A DNA stretch of 64,000 bases from Camellia lanceoleosa (GCA_025200525.1 CM045768.1:46843022-46907021), one strand, 5' to 3'; shown: positions 42,740 to 55,131, numbered from the stretch's first letter. Numbers and translations are program-made. Notes: generated by a model not told the origin, from the letters alone.

Positions 42740-44190
42740 TTTGTTTTGTGGAGGAGCGGATTTCTTTTTTTATATATATTAATTGTTTGAGAAAAAACTG
42801 TTCCACATAATCTGAAAGGAAAAGTCTATAATCACAAATTTTAATAGAAAAATAATTGAAAGCTTTAATAAAGCAACTCTAATGAGTTATATTGGAAGTG
42901 ATTTTGGTCTTTGTTTTATTTATTTTTATTCTTTGTTATATCATTAGATCGCTTCAAAATTATAAAAATATATTATTGTTTATTTGAATGTATATATATA
43001 GGAAGCGAGTTTTATTTTATTTTATTTTTATGTGTTTTACATTCATATCTAAAGTTGTGTCTAATTATATGAGTTTTTCTCTAAATAAAATACTTGTTTC
43101 TTAATAAGATATAAATTATCCAAATAGTCCTTATTTTGCAATAATTGCATTCCTAAATTTCATATATTAATCCAATTTAGTCTACGACTTTAAATTATAT
43201 TTTAAAAATATATGAAAAATATTTACGTCAACCTCACATCAGGCAATTGAAGGGCATTTGAAAAAATTTATCCCAATTTTCCATTTAAATAAATTGCAAG
43301 TCACCTAAAATGCATATTATTTCATTGGGCTATTTTTTACCTTCCATTATCGTTTTCTTTCTTAAGTTTTTATTTAAATTCATAATTCAAATGCAATATT
43401 AGTGGAAACTCAACAAGTTGAATGTATTAAAAAAAAATTATTTATTTTATACATATACGAATAATAGTTTGTACATTGCCGACTACGTTAGGTTGATCTC
43501 TCTTGAAATACGATATGTGGAATGGATTAAGGTTTTGTTTGACCAAAAAAGTAAACATAATTTTCTCCACTCATGCAGTTTTGTTGGAGGACAAAGCCAT
43601 AGGTAGGATTTGGTTTACTTTTTTAAATTTTATTTTATTTTTAAATTATGATTTAAATAAAACATATTAATTAAACATATTTTTAAAATATAATTTAAAA
43701 TTACTTTCAAAATTATTCTCTTCTCTTATTTTATTTTATTATTATTCAATCAATCAATTATTTTTTCTCTCATCTCTCCTCTCACATTCTATATATTAAT
43801 CAAAAAAAAAAAAAAATTACAAATCATTCTAAAACTATTTTCAAAACTCATAATCAAATAAATATTTTTTTTTTCAAAATATAATTTAAAAATTCAAAAC
43901 TTAAAATAAAATTTCACACTCAAATCATAATTTTAAAAATAAATCAAACAGATAGTTTTGTGTGTTTAGGTTCAGATAGGAAAGTTACAACTAGACACCC
44001 CAGCCCCAACCATGTGCATCCACTCGAATATGCTCCATATCCACATGAAACCATATACTACTGTTTGCATAAGGTTTATTTTGGCATTGACTACGGTTTA
44101 ATTTTTTTTATATTGAGATTTTTTTAGCTTAATTTTTTTAACCTCGTCTGGTTTTTATTTTTAGGCTTTTTGAGCAATGATACATTCTTT
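42740..44190. other. AT-rich intergenic DNA upstream of MIR390
   Basis: Nothing convincing seen. The plus-strand frame at 43,418-43,606 is short and unlike known proteins. Distal MIR390 regulatory DNA could lie here. Confidence 0.5.
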
Positions 44191-44194
44191 TAAT

Positions 44195-44337
44195 TTTAGA
44201 GCTCTAATAGAACTCTAATGTGACAGGGAATAAATAAAATAAAATAAAATAAAATCAAAACCAAAATATCACATCACAATGGGATCCACTCCAATTAGAA
44301 CTCATTAGAGCTCCTTTATTAGAGCTCCCAATTATTT
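44195..44337. mobile_element. small foldback MITE with AGAGCTCTAAT ends
   Basis: TTTTAGAGCTCTAATAGAACTC at the left pairs with GAGCTCCTTTATTAGAGCTCCC at the right, around an AAAATAAAATAAAAT centre. Confidence 0.6.
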
Positions 44338-44346
44338 TTCTATAAC

Positions 44347-44578
44347 CTATTTGGGCTTCGTTTGGGAAGTAGATTAGCTTTCTGGGTTTTTGAGTATTTT
44401 AGCTCGGGGCTAAAAAGTCTGGTTTGGGAAGGACTTTTGGCTTTTTTAATTTTTTTATGAGAAAAAGAATGTAATGATTATGGGTTAGATGTGATATTTT
44501 GTCTTACTGAACTAAAAAGTCTATTTTGTATTTTGGGACTAAAATAACCCTAAACCTACTTCCCAAACAGAGGCTTTG
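44347..44578. mobile_element. MITE (family B)
   Basis: Ends GGGCTTCGTTTGGGAAGTAG and CTACTTCCCAAACAGAGGC are inverted. The interior shares TGTAATGATTATGGGTTAGA with the copies at 35,948 and 44,632. Confidence 0.78.
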
Positions 44579-44631
44579 TCTTTTTGTACTTTTTTAGTCC
44601 CAAAATAATTATAATCATTATATGATTTATA

Positions 44632-44855
44632 AAGGGTTGGTTTGGAAAGTGGGTTGACTTTTTGACTTTTTTGGTTATTTTAACCTAGGCTAAAAGACTT
44701 GGTTTGAGAAGAAATTTTTAGCTTTTTTGACTTTTTTTGTGAGAGAATAGTGTAATAATTATGGATTGAATGTGATGTTTTATTTGTTGTGGCTAAAATA
44801 GCTTATTTTTTCTTTTGTGGTTATTTTAGCCACAAACTATCTTCTCAAACGGACC
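44632..44855. mobile_element. MITE (family B)
   Basis: Ends GGGTTGGTTTGGAAAGTGGG and CTTCTCAAACGGACCC are inverted. It lies about 55 bp from the previous copy in the same orientation and shares GTGAGAGAATAGTGTAATAA with the 35,948 copy. Confidence 0.78.
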
Positions 44856-45142
44856 CAAATTTTGACATTTTAAGAATTTCAAATCATAATTTAATAATTA
44901 TAAGTATTTTGAGATTGGTGAATTGAAGATCTAGTACCAACTAAAAAAGCCTTGAAGAAGTAACTTAAAAAGAAAAAAGTTAGGGAGAATAGACAAAATA
45001 AGCTAGAAAATGGTGTGTGTATGTATAATGTAAATTAATATTTAATGTAATATGGGTAATATTTAAAATATCCACACATTGTTTTATTTTTGACCATTTT
45101 TTCGAACTACTTTTTCTAACTCCCTATTATTGTTAACAGAAA

Positions 45143-45302
45143 TGCGTGAAAGTCCGAAATATGTGGCTCGAATGGCTCAAAAATATTATCTTACCGGTAA
45201 GAGATATTATCTTACCGGTAAGAGAATTAAAAAACGTCCTAAAACGACGTCGTTTTGAGATTTTGAGCCATTCGAGCCTTTATATTTTCGGGCTTCGTAG
45301 CA
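45143..45302. mobile_element. short foldback element with an ACGACGTCGT core
   Basis: The left arm GGCTCGAATGGCTCAAAA pairs with TTTTGAGCCATTCGAGCC at the right. Inside are two tandem copies of ATATTATCTTACCGGTAAGAG (each with the palindrome TTACCGGTAA) and the palindrome AAAACGACGTCGTTTT. Confidence 0.7.
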
Positions 45303-45698
45303 GTGTTGTATTGTTAATTAACTAAAAAATACTCCAAATACATGGTTGGGTGAGATGGGTGCATATAGTTCTTAGGAAGAGGCTCCCCTTTGTATTTATT
45401 TTTAAAATAAAATAAAATAAAAATTTGGGTTCCTTTTTGGGGTAAGCTATCAAAAGTTCAAAAACAGATGGCTTCAGGCTTAATTAAGTATTGGCCACTA
45501 AATCATGGCTGTATTGGTCGTCCTTCACCATCTCAACATTACTTGTGATTAAGTCATACATTAGGAGCCCAGTATTCGTCAAAGTAATGATAATTTTAGT
45601 GTTTAATCTCATTTTAGAATTTATAAGTCGGCAACATATATGAATCGTGTGGTTATGCATTTAAATTGTTATGAATTATTTTATATTTTTATTGTACA

Positions 45699-46118
45699 TC
45701 TATACTATATATTAAGTAAATGAAGGTTTTTAACCTTCAAAGGGAGTTTTAATATTTCAATTTGAATTTTTAATTTTTTTATTTTAAAAAAAAAATCTCA
45801 GTATTTATTAATTTGGTCAAAATCCCCTCATCAACATTTATTAATTTTTTTCAATCTACATGTCTTTCCACATGCCTGCATTTATTGATTTGGTCAAAAT
45901 TTCCTGATCAACATTTAAAATCCCTTCATATAAATAATTATAGATATAATTCGTTACTGTAATATTATTTTCAACTTCTTCCATATATTATGGTTAGTGA
46001 TAAAATTATTAAATTATTTTTATAAAAAAATTTAAAAAATATAATTTACATATTAAAAAATTTAAAATAAATATAAATATTTATAATTATTTCGTTAATA
46101 GCACGAGTGCTAAGCTAG
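45699..46118 (+). mobile_element. non-autonomous Helitron, 420 bp
   Basis: Begins TCTATACTATATATTAAG after an A and ends AAGCTAG before a T: 5' TC, 3' CTAG, insertion between A and T, exactly as Helitrons do, with no target duplication. A weak hairpin (TCGTTAATAGCACGA) precedes the end. The interior matches 31,688-32,530. Confidence 0.88.
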
Positions 46119-46119
46119 T

Positions 46120-48350
46120 TCAAATTTATTGGAAAGGGCAATTAACCAAGGCAGAGGGGCCATTGGGCCTCTAGACCCAAAATCATGTCTCACAGTGGCC
46201 AATGCAAGTCCGGTGTAGCACTCACACTTCAAACTTTTGGAGTGTGACGGTCTGACAAGATTATAAAATCTAAGATATTTTGAATTCTGAAATTTTTATT
46301 GTGTATAGTAAATAATTTGATCTCCTCTGCTCCTTCAACCTAGATATATTGTCACTATTATATTTTGTGTATTTACTATTTATATTATTATTGGTTACTG
46401 TTTTCATTGCTTAAAACAAAATAAAAGAGTACCCTTTAAAAAATAAATCATATATATATAAAAGGTCTTTTAGGAAAAAAATAAAAAGTTAATTTTTTAT
46501 TTTTTATTCATTTTAGGTAACATCATTTCTTATATTTTTTATTTATAAAAAAATAAAATAATCTAAAAAAGTCAAAAAACTAATTTTTTACTAACTTCTT
46601 AAAACACTCCAAAATAGTGTTTTTTATTTTTTATGTGGTACATTTTAAGGGTTTTTTTTTTTATTTTAAAATATATCATTATGTATTTTCTTATTTACAT
46701 ATATAGTTGTACATTTAAATTATACTAAATTTATCTATTTTATATGAATTTTGTTTGACAAATACTTCTTTTTTATATATTTTTCACCGTAAATTGAGAT
46801 AATTTACAAACTCAACATCAATTTTCTCTTTCATGTTTTTCTTCTTAATTCTTTCAGGGTATTAGGATTTTTTTATGCTAAATTACCTCTTCTTTTTTTG
46901 TTTATTTTTTTGTACATTATTCTATACTCAATACCAATTTTATATTCAGTCCCGCTACATACACCTTGAAGTCGACCCCGATGGCGTGGCCTTGATGATT
47001 AGCGATTCTGTTTTTTTTTTTTTCTTCTTCCGGTCCAATCCCACAGTGCCGCGTGGCACTGGGGGTGGTGGGGGTGGTGAATCATTGGGGGTAGGAAGCT
47101 TTTCTGTTTTATATTATTCTATATTATGAATCTGTCATTTATATTTTATAATGATTATATATATGAAATTATACTTCTTTTTTTATATTATTTTATATAA
47201 TCATAACTCACAAAAAGAAAAATTTGCACAACAATGACACTCTTAAAAAATCTCTAAAGTTTGGATTTACTGCTTGAATTACTTTTTCAATTGTTGATTA
47301 GTAAGCTCTCTTTTATGTTTTCACATCATATTACAGATTATTAATCACTTCACACACTGAGATGTATTTATCGTTTGGCTTTTTTCATTATTTTTTATTT
47401 TTGAGTTTAGATGTTATATGATTCTTTCTTGATTAGTCGTTATTAAATTTTTTTTATATAATTGATATTTTAATGTAATTAAGAATGCTTATTTTACAAT
47501 CTCATAATTTAATATATATCATATAAAATTATTACATGATAATCCAACTACAACATATTTATATTTAATTTTTTTAATAAATTTTATATAGTTTCTATTT
47601 CTATATATTTTTATTTTCCGAACAAATATAAAAGAAAATTAAATAGTTAGAATTACTTTTAATTTTATATTACTAATTGTTTTTTTAATTTAACTCTTAT
47701 TTTTAATATCAAAATGAGTATTTATTTTACAATCTTATAATTTAATATATATATAGTATAAAATTATTATATGATAATTACACATTTATAATATGATAGA
47801 ATTAAAATTATCAAAATATACAAATAATTTAACTAAAATTAATATATATAAATATTCAAGTAATACTTTTATAAAATAATAATGCCAATATAATCAAAAT
47901 AAATAATTAAAATTATATTTTAATTTTAAATTATTTTTTTATAACAAATATATTATACCATCAAATATTTTAAATAATAATAATAATAATAACACGTACA
48001 TTGAGGAGTCAACTACTGATTAATAATTATAAAGGAGCTAGTTGGCATTAAAATGTTTGACACTAGCATAAAAGCATGGCCTGCGATCAAACTTGCCAAG
48101 TCTTTTTAATCCTATTGCAGTTGTTTAGCTGCTTGACACATGGAGTGAAAATGGAATAAAAGGAAGGCAAGCTGCGAAATATTTTTTTTATAATTTTTTT
48201 TTCAAAATTTTTCTTAGAGACAGAGAATATAGATTTATTTAATTAACTATGCATGGACTGATTAAAAAAAAAAAACTATTATATATACGTATTTATATTG
48301 GCAATCGGCATTACATGGCAGAGCTAATTTTAACTCTTGAAAACTTGGTC
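46120..48350. other. AT-rich intergenic DNA, a small GC patch only
   Basis: No gene. A short GC-rich patch at about 46,955-47,095 contains the hairpin CAGTGCC-GCGT-GGCACTG (47,044-47,061) followed by GGGGGTGGTGGGGGTGG. Its open frame is not recognisable. Confidence 0.5.
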
Positions 48351-48359
48351 AATTGTAAT

Positions 48360-49018
48360 TAGGGTTGAGTAAGGAATTTGTGAAATTCGTAATCTGCTCC
48401 AATCTAGTACAATTCGATAAGTTTGAATTGATTTTTTTGAATCCGTGATTCGGTTCCGGATTAAAAAATTAAAAATCCGTAGTCCATAGATTGGTTCTGG
48501 ATTGAACCCTACAGTTCTGGATTGGAACCGATCCGGACCGTATACAGATGGTCTATATTTTTATTATATATCTTCCCCCATAGTATCTTCTCTTATTCTA
48601 TATAAAACCTAAACTCAAACCTAAACCCGTATAATATTTTTTTTATTACTTTTGTTTGTTAGTTTTTTGTTTTAATTTGTAATGGTCTAAATACTTATGG
48701 TAAAACTAATTTTCTTATGGTTGTTTAAATTTTAGAACAGTATATCGTTATTATAGAAAAATATGTTCCTATTGTGGAATTAATATAGCGCTATGTTTAT
48801 ATTTTTATGAAATTAAAGTGTTATATATATTGTTTTTGTTATTTAATTATGTGAATCCGTGATCCTAAACCGATCCAATCCGTGTTTAAATAGATTAGTT
48901 CGGTTTGGTTCCATGATTTAAATAGATTGGATTGGTTTTAATTTTTCAGGAACCGTAGATAACGGATTGGTTCTGATTTTACCTCAATCTGATCTAATTC
49001 GGATCATGCTCACCATTA
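48360..49018. mobile_element. non-autonomous hAT element, sister of 35,355-37,005
   Basis: 659 bp, starting TAGGGTTGAGTAAGG, ending ATGCTCACCATTA, flanked by a perfect 8-bp duplication ATTGTAAT (48,352-48,359 and 49,019-49,026). It is the reverse complement of the 35,355 element without the CACTA insertion. Confidence 0.93.
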
Positions 49019-49663
49019 ATTGTAATTGAAAAATGCACGAGGCCTCGAAATTCGAAATTTGGAATGCCTTGAAATTATTATTATTATTATTTTTTGCGAG
49101 GGTGGTTATGTGTAGGAGTGTGCTAAAAAATTAAATATCTCACACCAATTCAACTTGTGTGGTTTGATAAGGTGAATCAATTGGGTTGGACTATTTGGAT
49201 GATAAAATTAATCGATTAGATTCTTGATTAAAATTTATTAATTTTATATAGTTTTGTAGAAGCCCTATTATATTTTTATTTCAAATTAGAAAAATTCGGG
49301 AGAAATTGAAATCAAAGTCATTTCAATTTCTTCCGAGTCTTTCTGATGTGAAATAAAAATATAGTAGGGACTCGTACAAAAATGTATGAAATTAACAAAT
49401 TTTAACCAGTAACCTAACTGATCATTTAATTTTATTAGCAAATCAATTTAACCCAACTCACTTACCTTATCCAATTACATAGATTGAATTGGTGCAAGAT
49501 GTTTTATTTTTTAATACACCTCTACACATAATTCTCGGTCCAAAAATAAAAGATAAAAATCAACCGAAGCCAAACCAAACCAAATCAACATAGTAAAAAA
49601 AATAAAATAAAATTGATTCGAGGCATTCCAGCCTCGCAAGCACGACTGATTGTAATTACACCA
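49019..49663. repeat. long imperfect palindrome (foldback)
   Basis: Arms of roughly 300 bp fold back around about 49,310-49,330. Matching blocks include GAATGCC, TATGTGTAG(A/G), CACCAATTCAA, AAATTTRTTAATTT, CTATTATATTTTTATTTCA and TTTCAATTTCTTC against their complements. If transcribed, it would give a long hairpin that could be diced to siRNAs. Confidence 0.8.
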
Positions 49664-50044
49664 ACCAAAATAAGGCTAGAGGACAACGAGAAAGAAACGA
49701 GGGAAAAATCTAAGGTCAATCATATCATCAGTAGATCGAGAATGGCTCATTTCAACAACTATCATTGATTCTCTTGTAAGGCTCACAAATCTAAGATGAA
49801 TCATAACTCAAAATGGTCAATTTTTTACTTAAATTATTCTTGGTGTGTACTTCATTTTCTTTCAAATTAAATTTGGTGATGCGTAAAAATAAATAGTTAA
49901 TTAATAATTAAAGAAAATATATTTTAAAAAAAATTATCTTAAATATTTTAATAGATTATCATATTGAGTTTAAAAATAAATCTAATTTTTAGATTATAAT
50001 AATACTACTTAATCGAAAGCATGTGATTTCACTACATGCTTGTT

Positions 50045-50285
50045 TGACATGTGAGTTTATGTGAGATTAGAGCTATTTTAGCTTTTAAAAAACATTAAAA
50101 AAAAAATATTAATTTAATAAGATAAAATATCACATTTAAATTATAATCATTATATTTTTTTCTTTTATAAAAGTCAAAAAAATCAAAAATTTTATTATAA
50201 ATAAGACTTTTTAACTCAAAATTAAAATAATTAAAAAACTAAAAAAATTGAAAAATCAATCCACGTACCGAGCCAACCCTCCCTT
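50045..50285. mobile_element. MITE (family B, degraded)
   Basis: Begins near TGTTTGACATGTGAG and ends CGAGCCAACCCTCCC. It contains the reverse complement of the AATATCACATTTAAATTATAATCATTA and AAAAGTCAAAAAAATC family blocks. Confidence 0.55.
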
Positions 50286-50439
50286 GGCATTTTGTAGCTT
50301 CAATAAGATTGTTGGGACACTTAATTTAGTCCATACCTCATTGAATACAATTTTGAAATCGAGATGAGTGAACTTTCCATCTAAATGGTTGACACGTAAG
50401 AGAGTTAACAATCATACTTGTTAGTATGTTAGATAAAAT

Positions 50440-50665
50440 AGGTAATTTGGCAAGGGTTTTTTTTGGTTATTTTAGTCACAAAAAATAAAATAAGTTATTT
50501 TAATCACAACAAATAAAATATCACATCTAACTCATAATCATTACATTATTTTTTTATAAAAAAAATAAAAAAAATCAAAAAATCATTCTCAAACCAAACT
50601 TTTCAGCATAGGCTAAAATAGTTAAAAAAAATCAAAAAGCCAACTCACTTTCCAAACGGAGGCAT
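50440..50665. mobile_element. MITE (family B, reverse orientation)
   Basis: Right end CTTTCCAAACGGAGGC and interior ATCACATCTAACTCATAATC and AAAGCCAACTCACTT are the reverse complement of the 35,948 and 44,632 copies. Confidence 0.7.
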
Positions 50666-50754
50666 AATAATTTTGAATGGGATAGGTTGTGGATGGTTTA
50701 TCAATTATTATTAAAACTCATCAGTATTATACTTGATATATATGATTGGTGAGG

Positions 50755-51552
50755 TGTCGTTTGGTAATACTTACGTTTTTTAGTTTTCTGTTTATATTTA
50801 TAAAAATTTTAAAAACTCAAATAAAAACTTGTTTGGTAAATTTTTGATTTATAAATCAGTAGTCTCAGTTTATAAATTTGGTCAAAAAATGTGTTTCCAT
50901 TTTAAGTTTTCAGTTTTTTTTTTTTTTCTTGTCATACAACACTAGCCACCACTCGCACACCATTTTCCACCACCGTCTTCCGCCACCACCACCCACCGCC
51001 ACCACCACCACGCCACCGCCACCCACGCTGCCCACCACCATTCATGCCACCACCGCTCACCACCCACTGCCACTTTGTTCTTGCCACACCCACCCGCCAC
51101 TTTACCACCGCCATCGCCACACTGTCACCACCATCACCACCACCCATTCGCTACCACCCACTCGCTATCCACCCACCCACCTACCATCACCATCCGTTAC
51201 CACCCGCCATCCGCCACCCACCGCCACCACCACCTACTACCCGCCATCACCACTACCCACTCACTACCACCCACCACCCGCCAACCACTACCATCACCCA
51301 CCCACCACCTACCACCGCCACCCACCTGCCACCACTTTGTGACCACTTTTCACCACCGTATTTCGCCGTCACTTGTCACCACTTGCCATTTTTTACTCTT
51401 TTTTATATTTTTAAATTTTTTAAAATATTTTGTCAATTACCAGACACGTTTGTAATTTATGTTTTTTAAAAATAAACAAAAAATAAACAAAAATCAATTT
51501 ATAAATTTTTTATAAATATAAACTAAAAAGGTAAACACTACCAAACAGAGCT
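50755..51552. mobile_element. MITE carrying a CCACC-rich minisatellite
   Basis: Left GTCGTTTGGTAATACTTACG and the right end, read on the minus strand as CTCTGTTTGGTAGTGTTTACC, are inverted repeats. Homology continues inward through TTTATATTTATAAAAATTT. The interior from about 50,945 to 51,370 is almost only C, A and some T, in CCACCAC/CCACCGCC words. Confidence 0.75.
50945..51370. repeat. C-rich (CCACC)n minisatellite
   Basis: About 425 bp with very few G on the plus strand. The complementary strand is GGTGG-rich and could form G-quadruplexes. All three plus frames stay open for long stretches because the C/A/T-limited alphabet avoids most stop codons, so the His/Pro/Thr-rich readings are not evidence of a gene. 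Confidence 0.85.
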
Positions 51553-51674
51553 TGAGTGTTTACGTGTATTTAGAGTTCCACTTTGTAAAAGTAGATCAAA
51601 AGAAATCCTTCATGAGAGAAATAAGAAAACGGAAATGTGATAAGTATAATATCATTGTTAATTAAAAAAGAAAA

Positions 51675-51800
51675 TTACGAACTCGTAGTCCAGTAATTTG
51701 TTCATTGATGGGTAAGATTCTGGAGTTTGATTAGATTTGCTTCTCAATTCGAATCCCGACAGTTACAACTCCTCGTGGCCAATGACAAACTCTCAATGTC
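51675..51800 (+). mobile_element. possible SINE head
   Basis: CTCGTAGTCCAGTAATTTG resembles a Pol III A box and CAATTCGAATCCC a B box about 60 bp further on. An A-rich segment follows near 51,800. The sequence does not fold as a tRNA by inspection. Confidence 0.35.
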
Positions 51801-51804
51801 AATA

Positions 51805-52490
51805 AAAATTAATAGAAATACGCATTAATAAATTGTTCCAACATCAATGGAAAATCTAGAAAAAAGAAAAAGTAGTTGTTATTACTCAAATTTCACCCTT
51901 TATTATAAGTTGTGAATCTAGACAAAAGGGTATTTTGAAAAGTTGGTAAAAAAATGAAGTTTTTAACTCTTTTTTTTTTTTTTTTTTGTAATTTTTTAAC
52001 TTTTTTATATTGAAAAAATTAATTTTTTTATAATTTTTTTGTGCTAAAAAAACTCTTTTTTTTGAAAAGATTCCAAAACACTCCAAAATCTGTGAGAATG
52101 TGAAATGCTGGCAGGACAAAGTATTTTGCAGCATCACCAAGATGTATATATCAAGGGTTTTATTACATCCCGAAATTGGGGTCCTAATCCCCGAATTTTC
52201 ATATCAAAAAAAAAAAACTACCCAAATTAAAAATTAAGGACATTAGGGACAGCAGAATTAGGGACATAAACCATTTTTGATATATCAATCATTCCTCACA
52301 GCATGAGCCTTCTTTGTATTGAAAATCGTTTTTTGAAATTCATGCGGTGCATTATCATTCTCATAATGCCCATGTAGGCCATAAAGGAAGCAGCATATGG
52401 AAGGGGTGATCTAATTCTAAATTAAATATTAGACGAATAAAGTTTCTGTGAAAATAGAAGATAAATTGTAAATATACTCTTATATGTGTT
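51805..52490. other. AT-rich intergenic DNA
   Basis: Contains a T-run at about 51,970-51,988 and several A-runs. No coding or repeat structure of note. Confidence 0.5.
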
Positions 52491-52496
52491 TAAGGT

Positions 52497-52886
52497 AGTG
52501 ACTTCCTTTCAGTCCGTGATTGGATTGGAAGATACTGTTGGGTGCATGAGAGTTCATTGTGGGTTTCGTTTTGATAATCCGAACCATTCAATGTATAGTA
52601 CTCATTGAACACTATATGCATATAAACAATCACGTTGATCGGATATCGATGATTATGTGATCAAAGCGGTTTTTTGTTAACCGTTTATTTTTTCACCGTT
52701 TATTTTTTTTAAATACAAAACTGATTTGATTACGTAATTATCGATATTTGATCAACGTAATTTTTTATAGGCATATAGTATTCGACGAATTCTATACATT
52801 GAACAGTTTAGATTATTGAAACGGGACCCGTGATGGGCCCCCCACAGACCCAACAATACCTTCTAGTCCGATCATGGACTAGAAGT
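52497..52886. mobile_element. long-TIR foldback element (about 390 bp)
   Basis: Inverted arms of about 170 bp. On the left are AGTCCGTGATTGGATTGGAAG, TACTGTTGGGT, TTCAATGTATAGTA and CACGTTGATCGGATATCGATGATTA. The right arm carries their near complements (TTCTAGTCCGATCATGGACT, ACCCAACAATACC, ATACATTGAACAG, ATTATCGATATTTGATCAACGT). The loop is around 52,670-52,720. Mutator-type MITEs have such long arms, but no target duplication was identified. Confidence 0.75.
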
Positions 52887-52889
52887 AAG

Positions 52890-53955
52890 CCCAGCCCTTT
52901 GTTTAAAATATAAATTGTTCCTTATAATTTTAAAAATTACATTTCACCCCTTTAAGTTTCCAATTGAATAACAAATAACATTTTTTTATCAATAAACCAT
53001 TAAATTAAATAACTGTTTTCAATAATATCAAAAATATATTTCAATTAATAATTTAATTAATTTTATTATTATATAAGTAGTTAAGAATTTTATTTTTTCT
53101 AATAGTTCTATTAAATAAAAAGTTATAATAAGGAAATATTTGTAATTTTCAAAACTATAAATAGTAATTCATATTTTAATTTAAATTTTAGCAGCCGTAT
53201 TGATAATTTACCCAAAAATAAAATGGGTACAATACACAAAACATAAAATTATTGACATCTCTCTCCACCTACATGCTATAGTTTTCATTCTTAAAAACAC
53301 TTTTTGACCCTAAAATTGTGTTTAAATATTGAATTTGTAAAGGATTTTTTATTTTTTCCTTAATAAATTCCATATTCAAACATAATTTAACCCTGCATGT
53401 CCATATATCTCTTAGCATAACCACATTTTGAAATTTTTTATTGATCAATACATAGGAAAAAAAAGAGACTTAAAGTTATTAATATCTGATCAATGTAATT
53501 TTTTTAAAATAAAATAATTGATGAGTTTTATATTTTGAATAATTCGTATCATCGAGATGGATCAGAAATAGACCCTAAATAAGTCGAACTGGATGGTTCA
53601 GTTGATCCAACTGGAGACAATCCAGTCCAAAAAAAATACATACATTACCAAGTAGGCAAAAACTTTTAATTTTTAAGTTTATTGGGCCAGAACTAAAGGC
53701 TGATTCAGGTTCATCAGTTCAATTTGAAAGGAGAGGAGTTCCAATGGCAAGGCTTTATTACTACAATAATGATAGAGATCAGTAATTTTGAAATTTTAAA
53801 AAGACCTTTAATAACATGACAGTCAATAAAAAAAGAAAAAAAATACAATATCAAGACTAAAATATCAAATCATTCATGATAAGATCTACTACCACATCAT
53901 TAATGAGAACACTAATTAATACACCCACTCATTTTTCTTATTACTATGAGTTAAG
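52890..53955. other. AT-rich intergenic DNA, no feature
   Basis: Nothing supported on either strand. Confidence 0.5.
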
Positions 53956-53962
53956 AGTCCTA

Positions 53963-54281
53963 GGCCCCGTTTGTTTTGGGTTATAGGGAAGGTATTGGGA
54001 CTATTAATACCTTGGTGTTAGTAATGCCCTTATTTGTTTTAGGAGAAGGCCTTGGGACTATTAGTCCCTTGGTATTGTTAATACCTTTGGAGGAGGTAGA
54101 AATGGTATTAGAAAAATAGTGAGGGGATTATAAATTTTTTTATTTTTTATATATTAGAAATTTTTTTAAAATATAATGTTTAATTTTTTATATTTTTTTA
54201 TATAAAAATAATTTAATAATTTCTCACTATTAATTTTTTCATTATCAATCCTCTTTATTCTATCTCCCACACAAACGGGGC
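53963..54281. mobile_element. MITE with GGCCCCGTTTGT ends
   Basis: Left GGCCCCGTTTGTTTTGGG and right CCCACACAAACGGGGC are inverted. The left half contains an internal duplication (TTGGGACTATTAATACCTTGG and TTGGGACTATTAGTCCCTTGG). A 3-bp duplication was not evident. Confidence 0.72.
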
Positions 54282-54397
54282 AATAAAGTTTCTTCTGTTT
54301 ATGCTATTATCAGTCTTAAAAATATTCAGACCAGTGCAGGGCAGGCTGAGCATTTGTTAAAACCTGGCAAGATCTTTAATGGCTCAGGGAATTGGTT

Positions 54398-54398
<1 letters not shown>

Positions 54399-54430
<32 letters not shown>
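54399..54430. repeat. (CT)16 microsatellite
   Basis: Uninterrupted CT dinucleotides followed by three GCATA pentamers. Confidence 0.95.
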
Positions 54431-54434
<4 letters not shown>

Positions 54435-54901
54435 AGCATAGCATAGCCACACTCATGTTGTTTGATCTTCATGATTTGGGTCTGCTACTGCTACAAATTT
54501 CACCCATCAAAGCTTTTAAAACCCATGCAGTGCAGAGAGGCTAGCGGACCCCACTTTTTGTTCGTTCGCTTGTGTTGTGTACCTGTAATTAATGAAGACA
54601 TTACTTAAAAAATATGAAGTGTGGCGTTACTAGGGAAATGAATAGCGTATTCATATGGTTTTCAAATTTTTTTTTCTTTAAAAAAAAATTTTTTGAAATT
54701 TTTTTTTGAAAGCATCGCTTTTTTTAAAAAATGATACAAAAACAATAGACATTTACAAACTTTTTCTACTATTATTTTAAAAAAAAAGGCAGGACAACAA
54801 ATATTTTGAAAATCACTTAGGTAATTATAAAAGGACAGTGCTATTTGTAATTTTTTTTATTTTTATATATATCTATACATTTTAATTTTTTTGGGTTCTT
54901 A

Positions 54902-55131
54902 GGCCTTGTTCGGGGACTAGTCGGTTTAATCAAAAAGTTAAAAAATTATTAAAAAAGTCAAATAGTCAGCAATTCATACTAAAAAGTCAAAAATTCTCTT
55001 TTCTCTCTACTTTTTGTACATCTTTTTGTAAAAAGTCAAATAATCATCCCAAACATACTAATTTTTTTTTAATTTATATTTTAGTTAAATAATTAAAAAA
55101 ATACTAAATTAGTCTGTTCTCAAACGAGACC
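54902..55131. mobile_element. Tourist MITE (relative of 34,928)
   Basis: 230 bp with ends GGCCTTGTTCGGGGAC and GTTCTCAAACGAGACC, flanked by TTA on both sides. It shares CTTTTCTCTCTACTTTTTGTACATC in reverse with the 34,928 copy. Confidence 0.88.

Noticed and set aside
50878..51469. Long His/Pro/Thr-rich open frames
   Set aside because: All three plus frames stay open because the minisatellite contains almost only C, A and T. There is no domain, start context or splice structure.
54399..54430. CT microsatellite as a core promoter
   Set aside because: CT runs can mark plant promoters, but there is no TATA, leader or coding sequence on either side.
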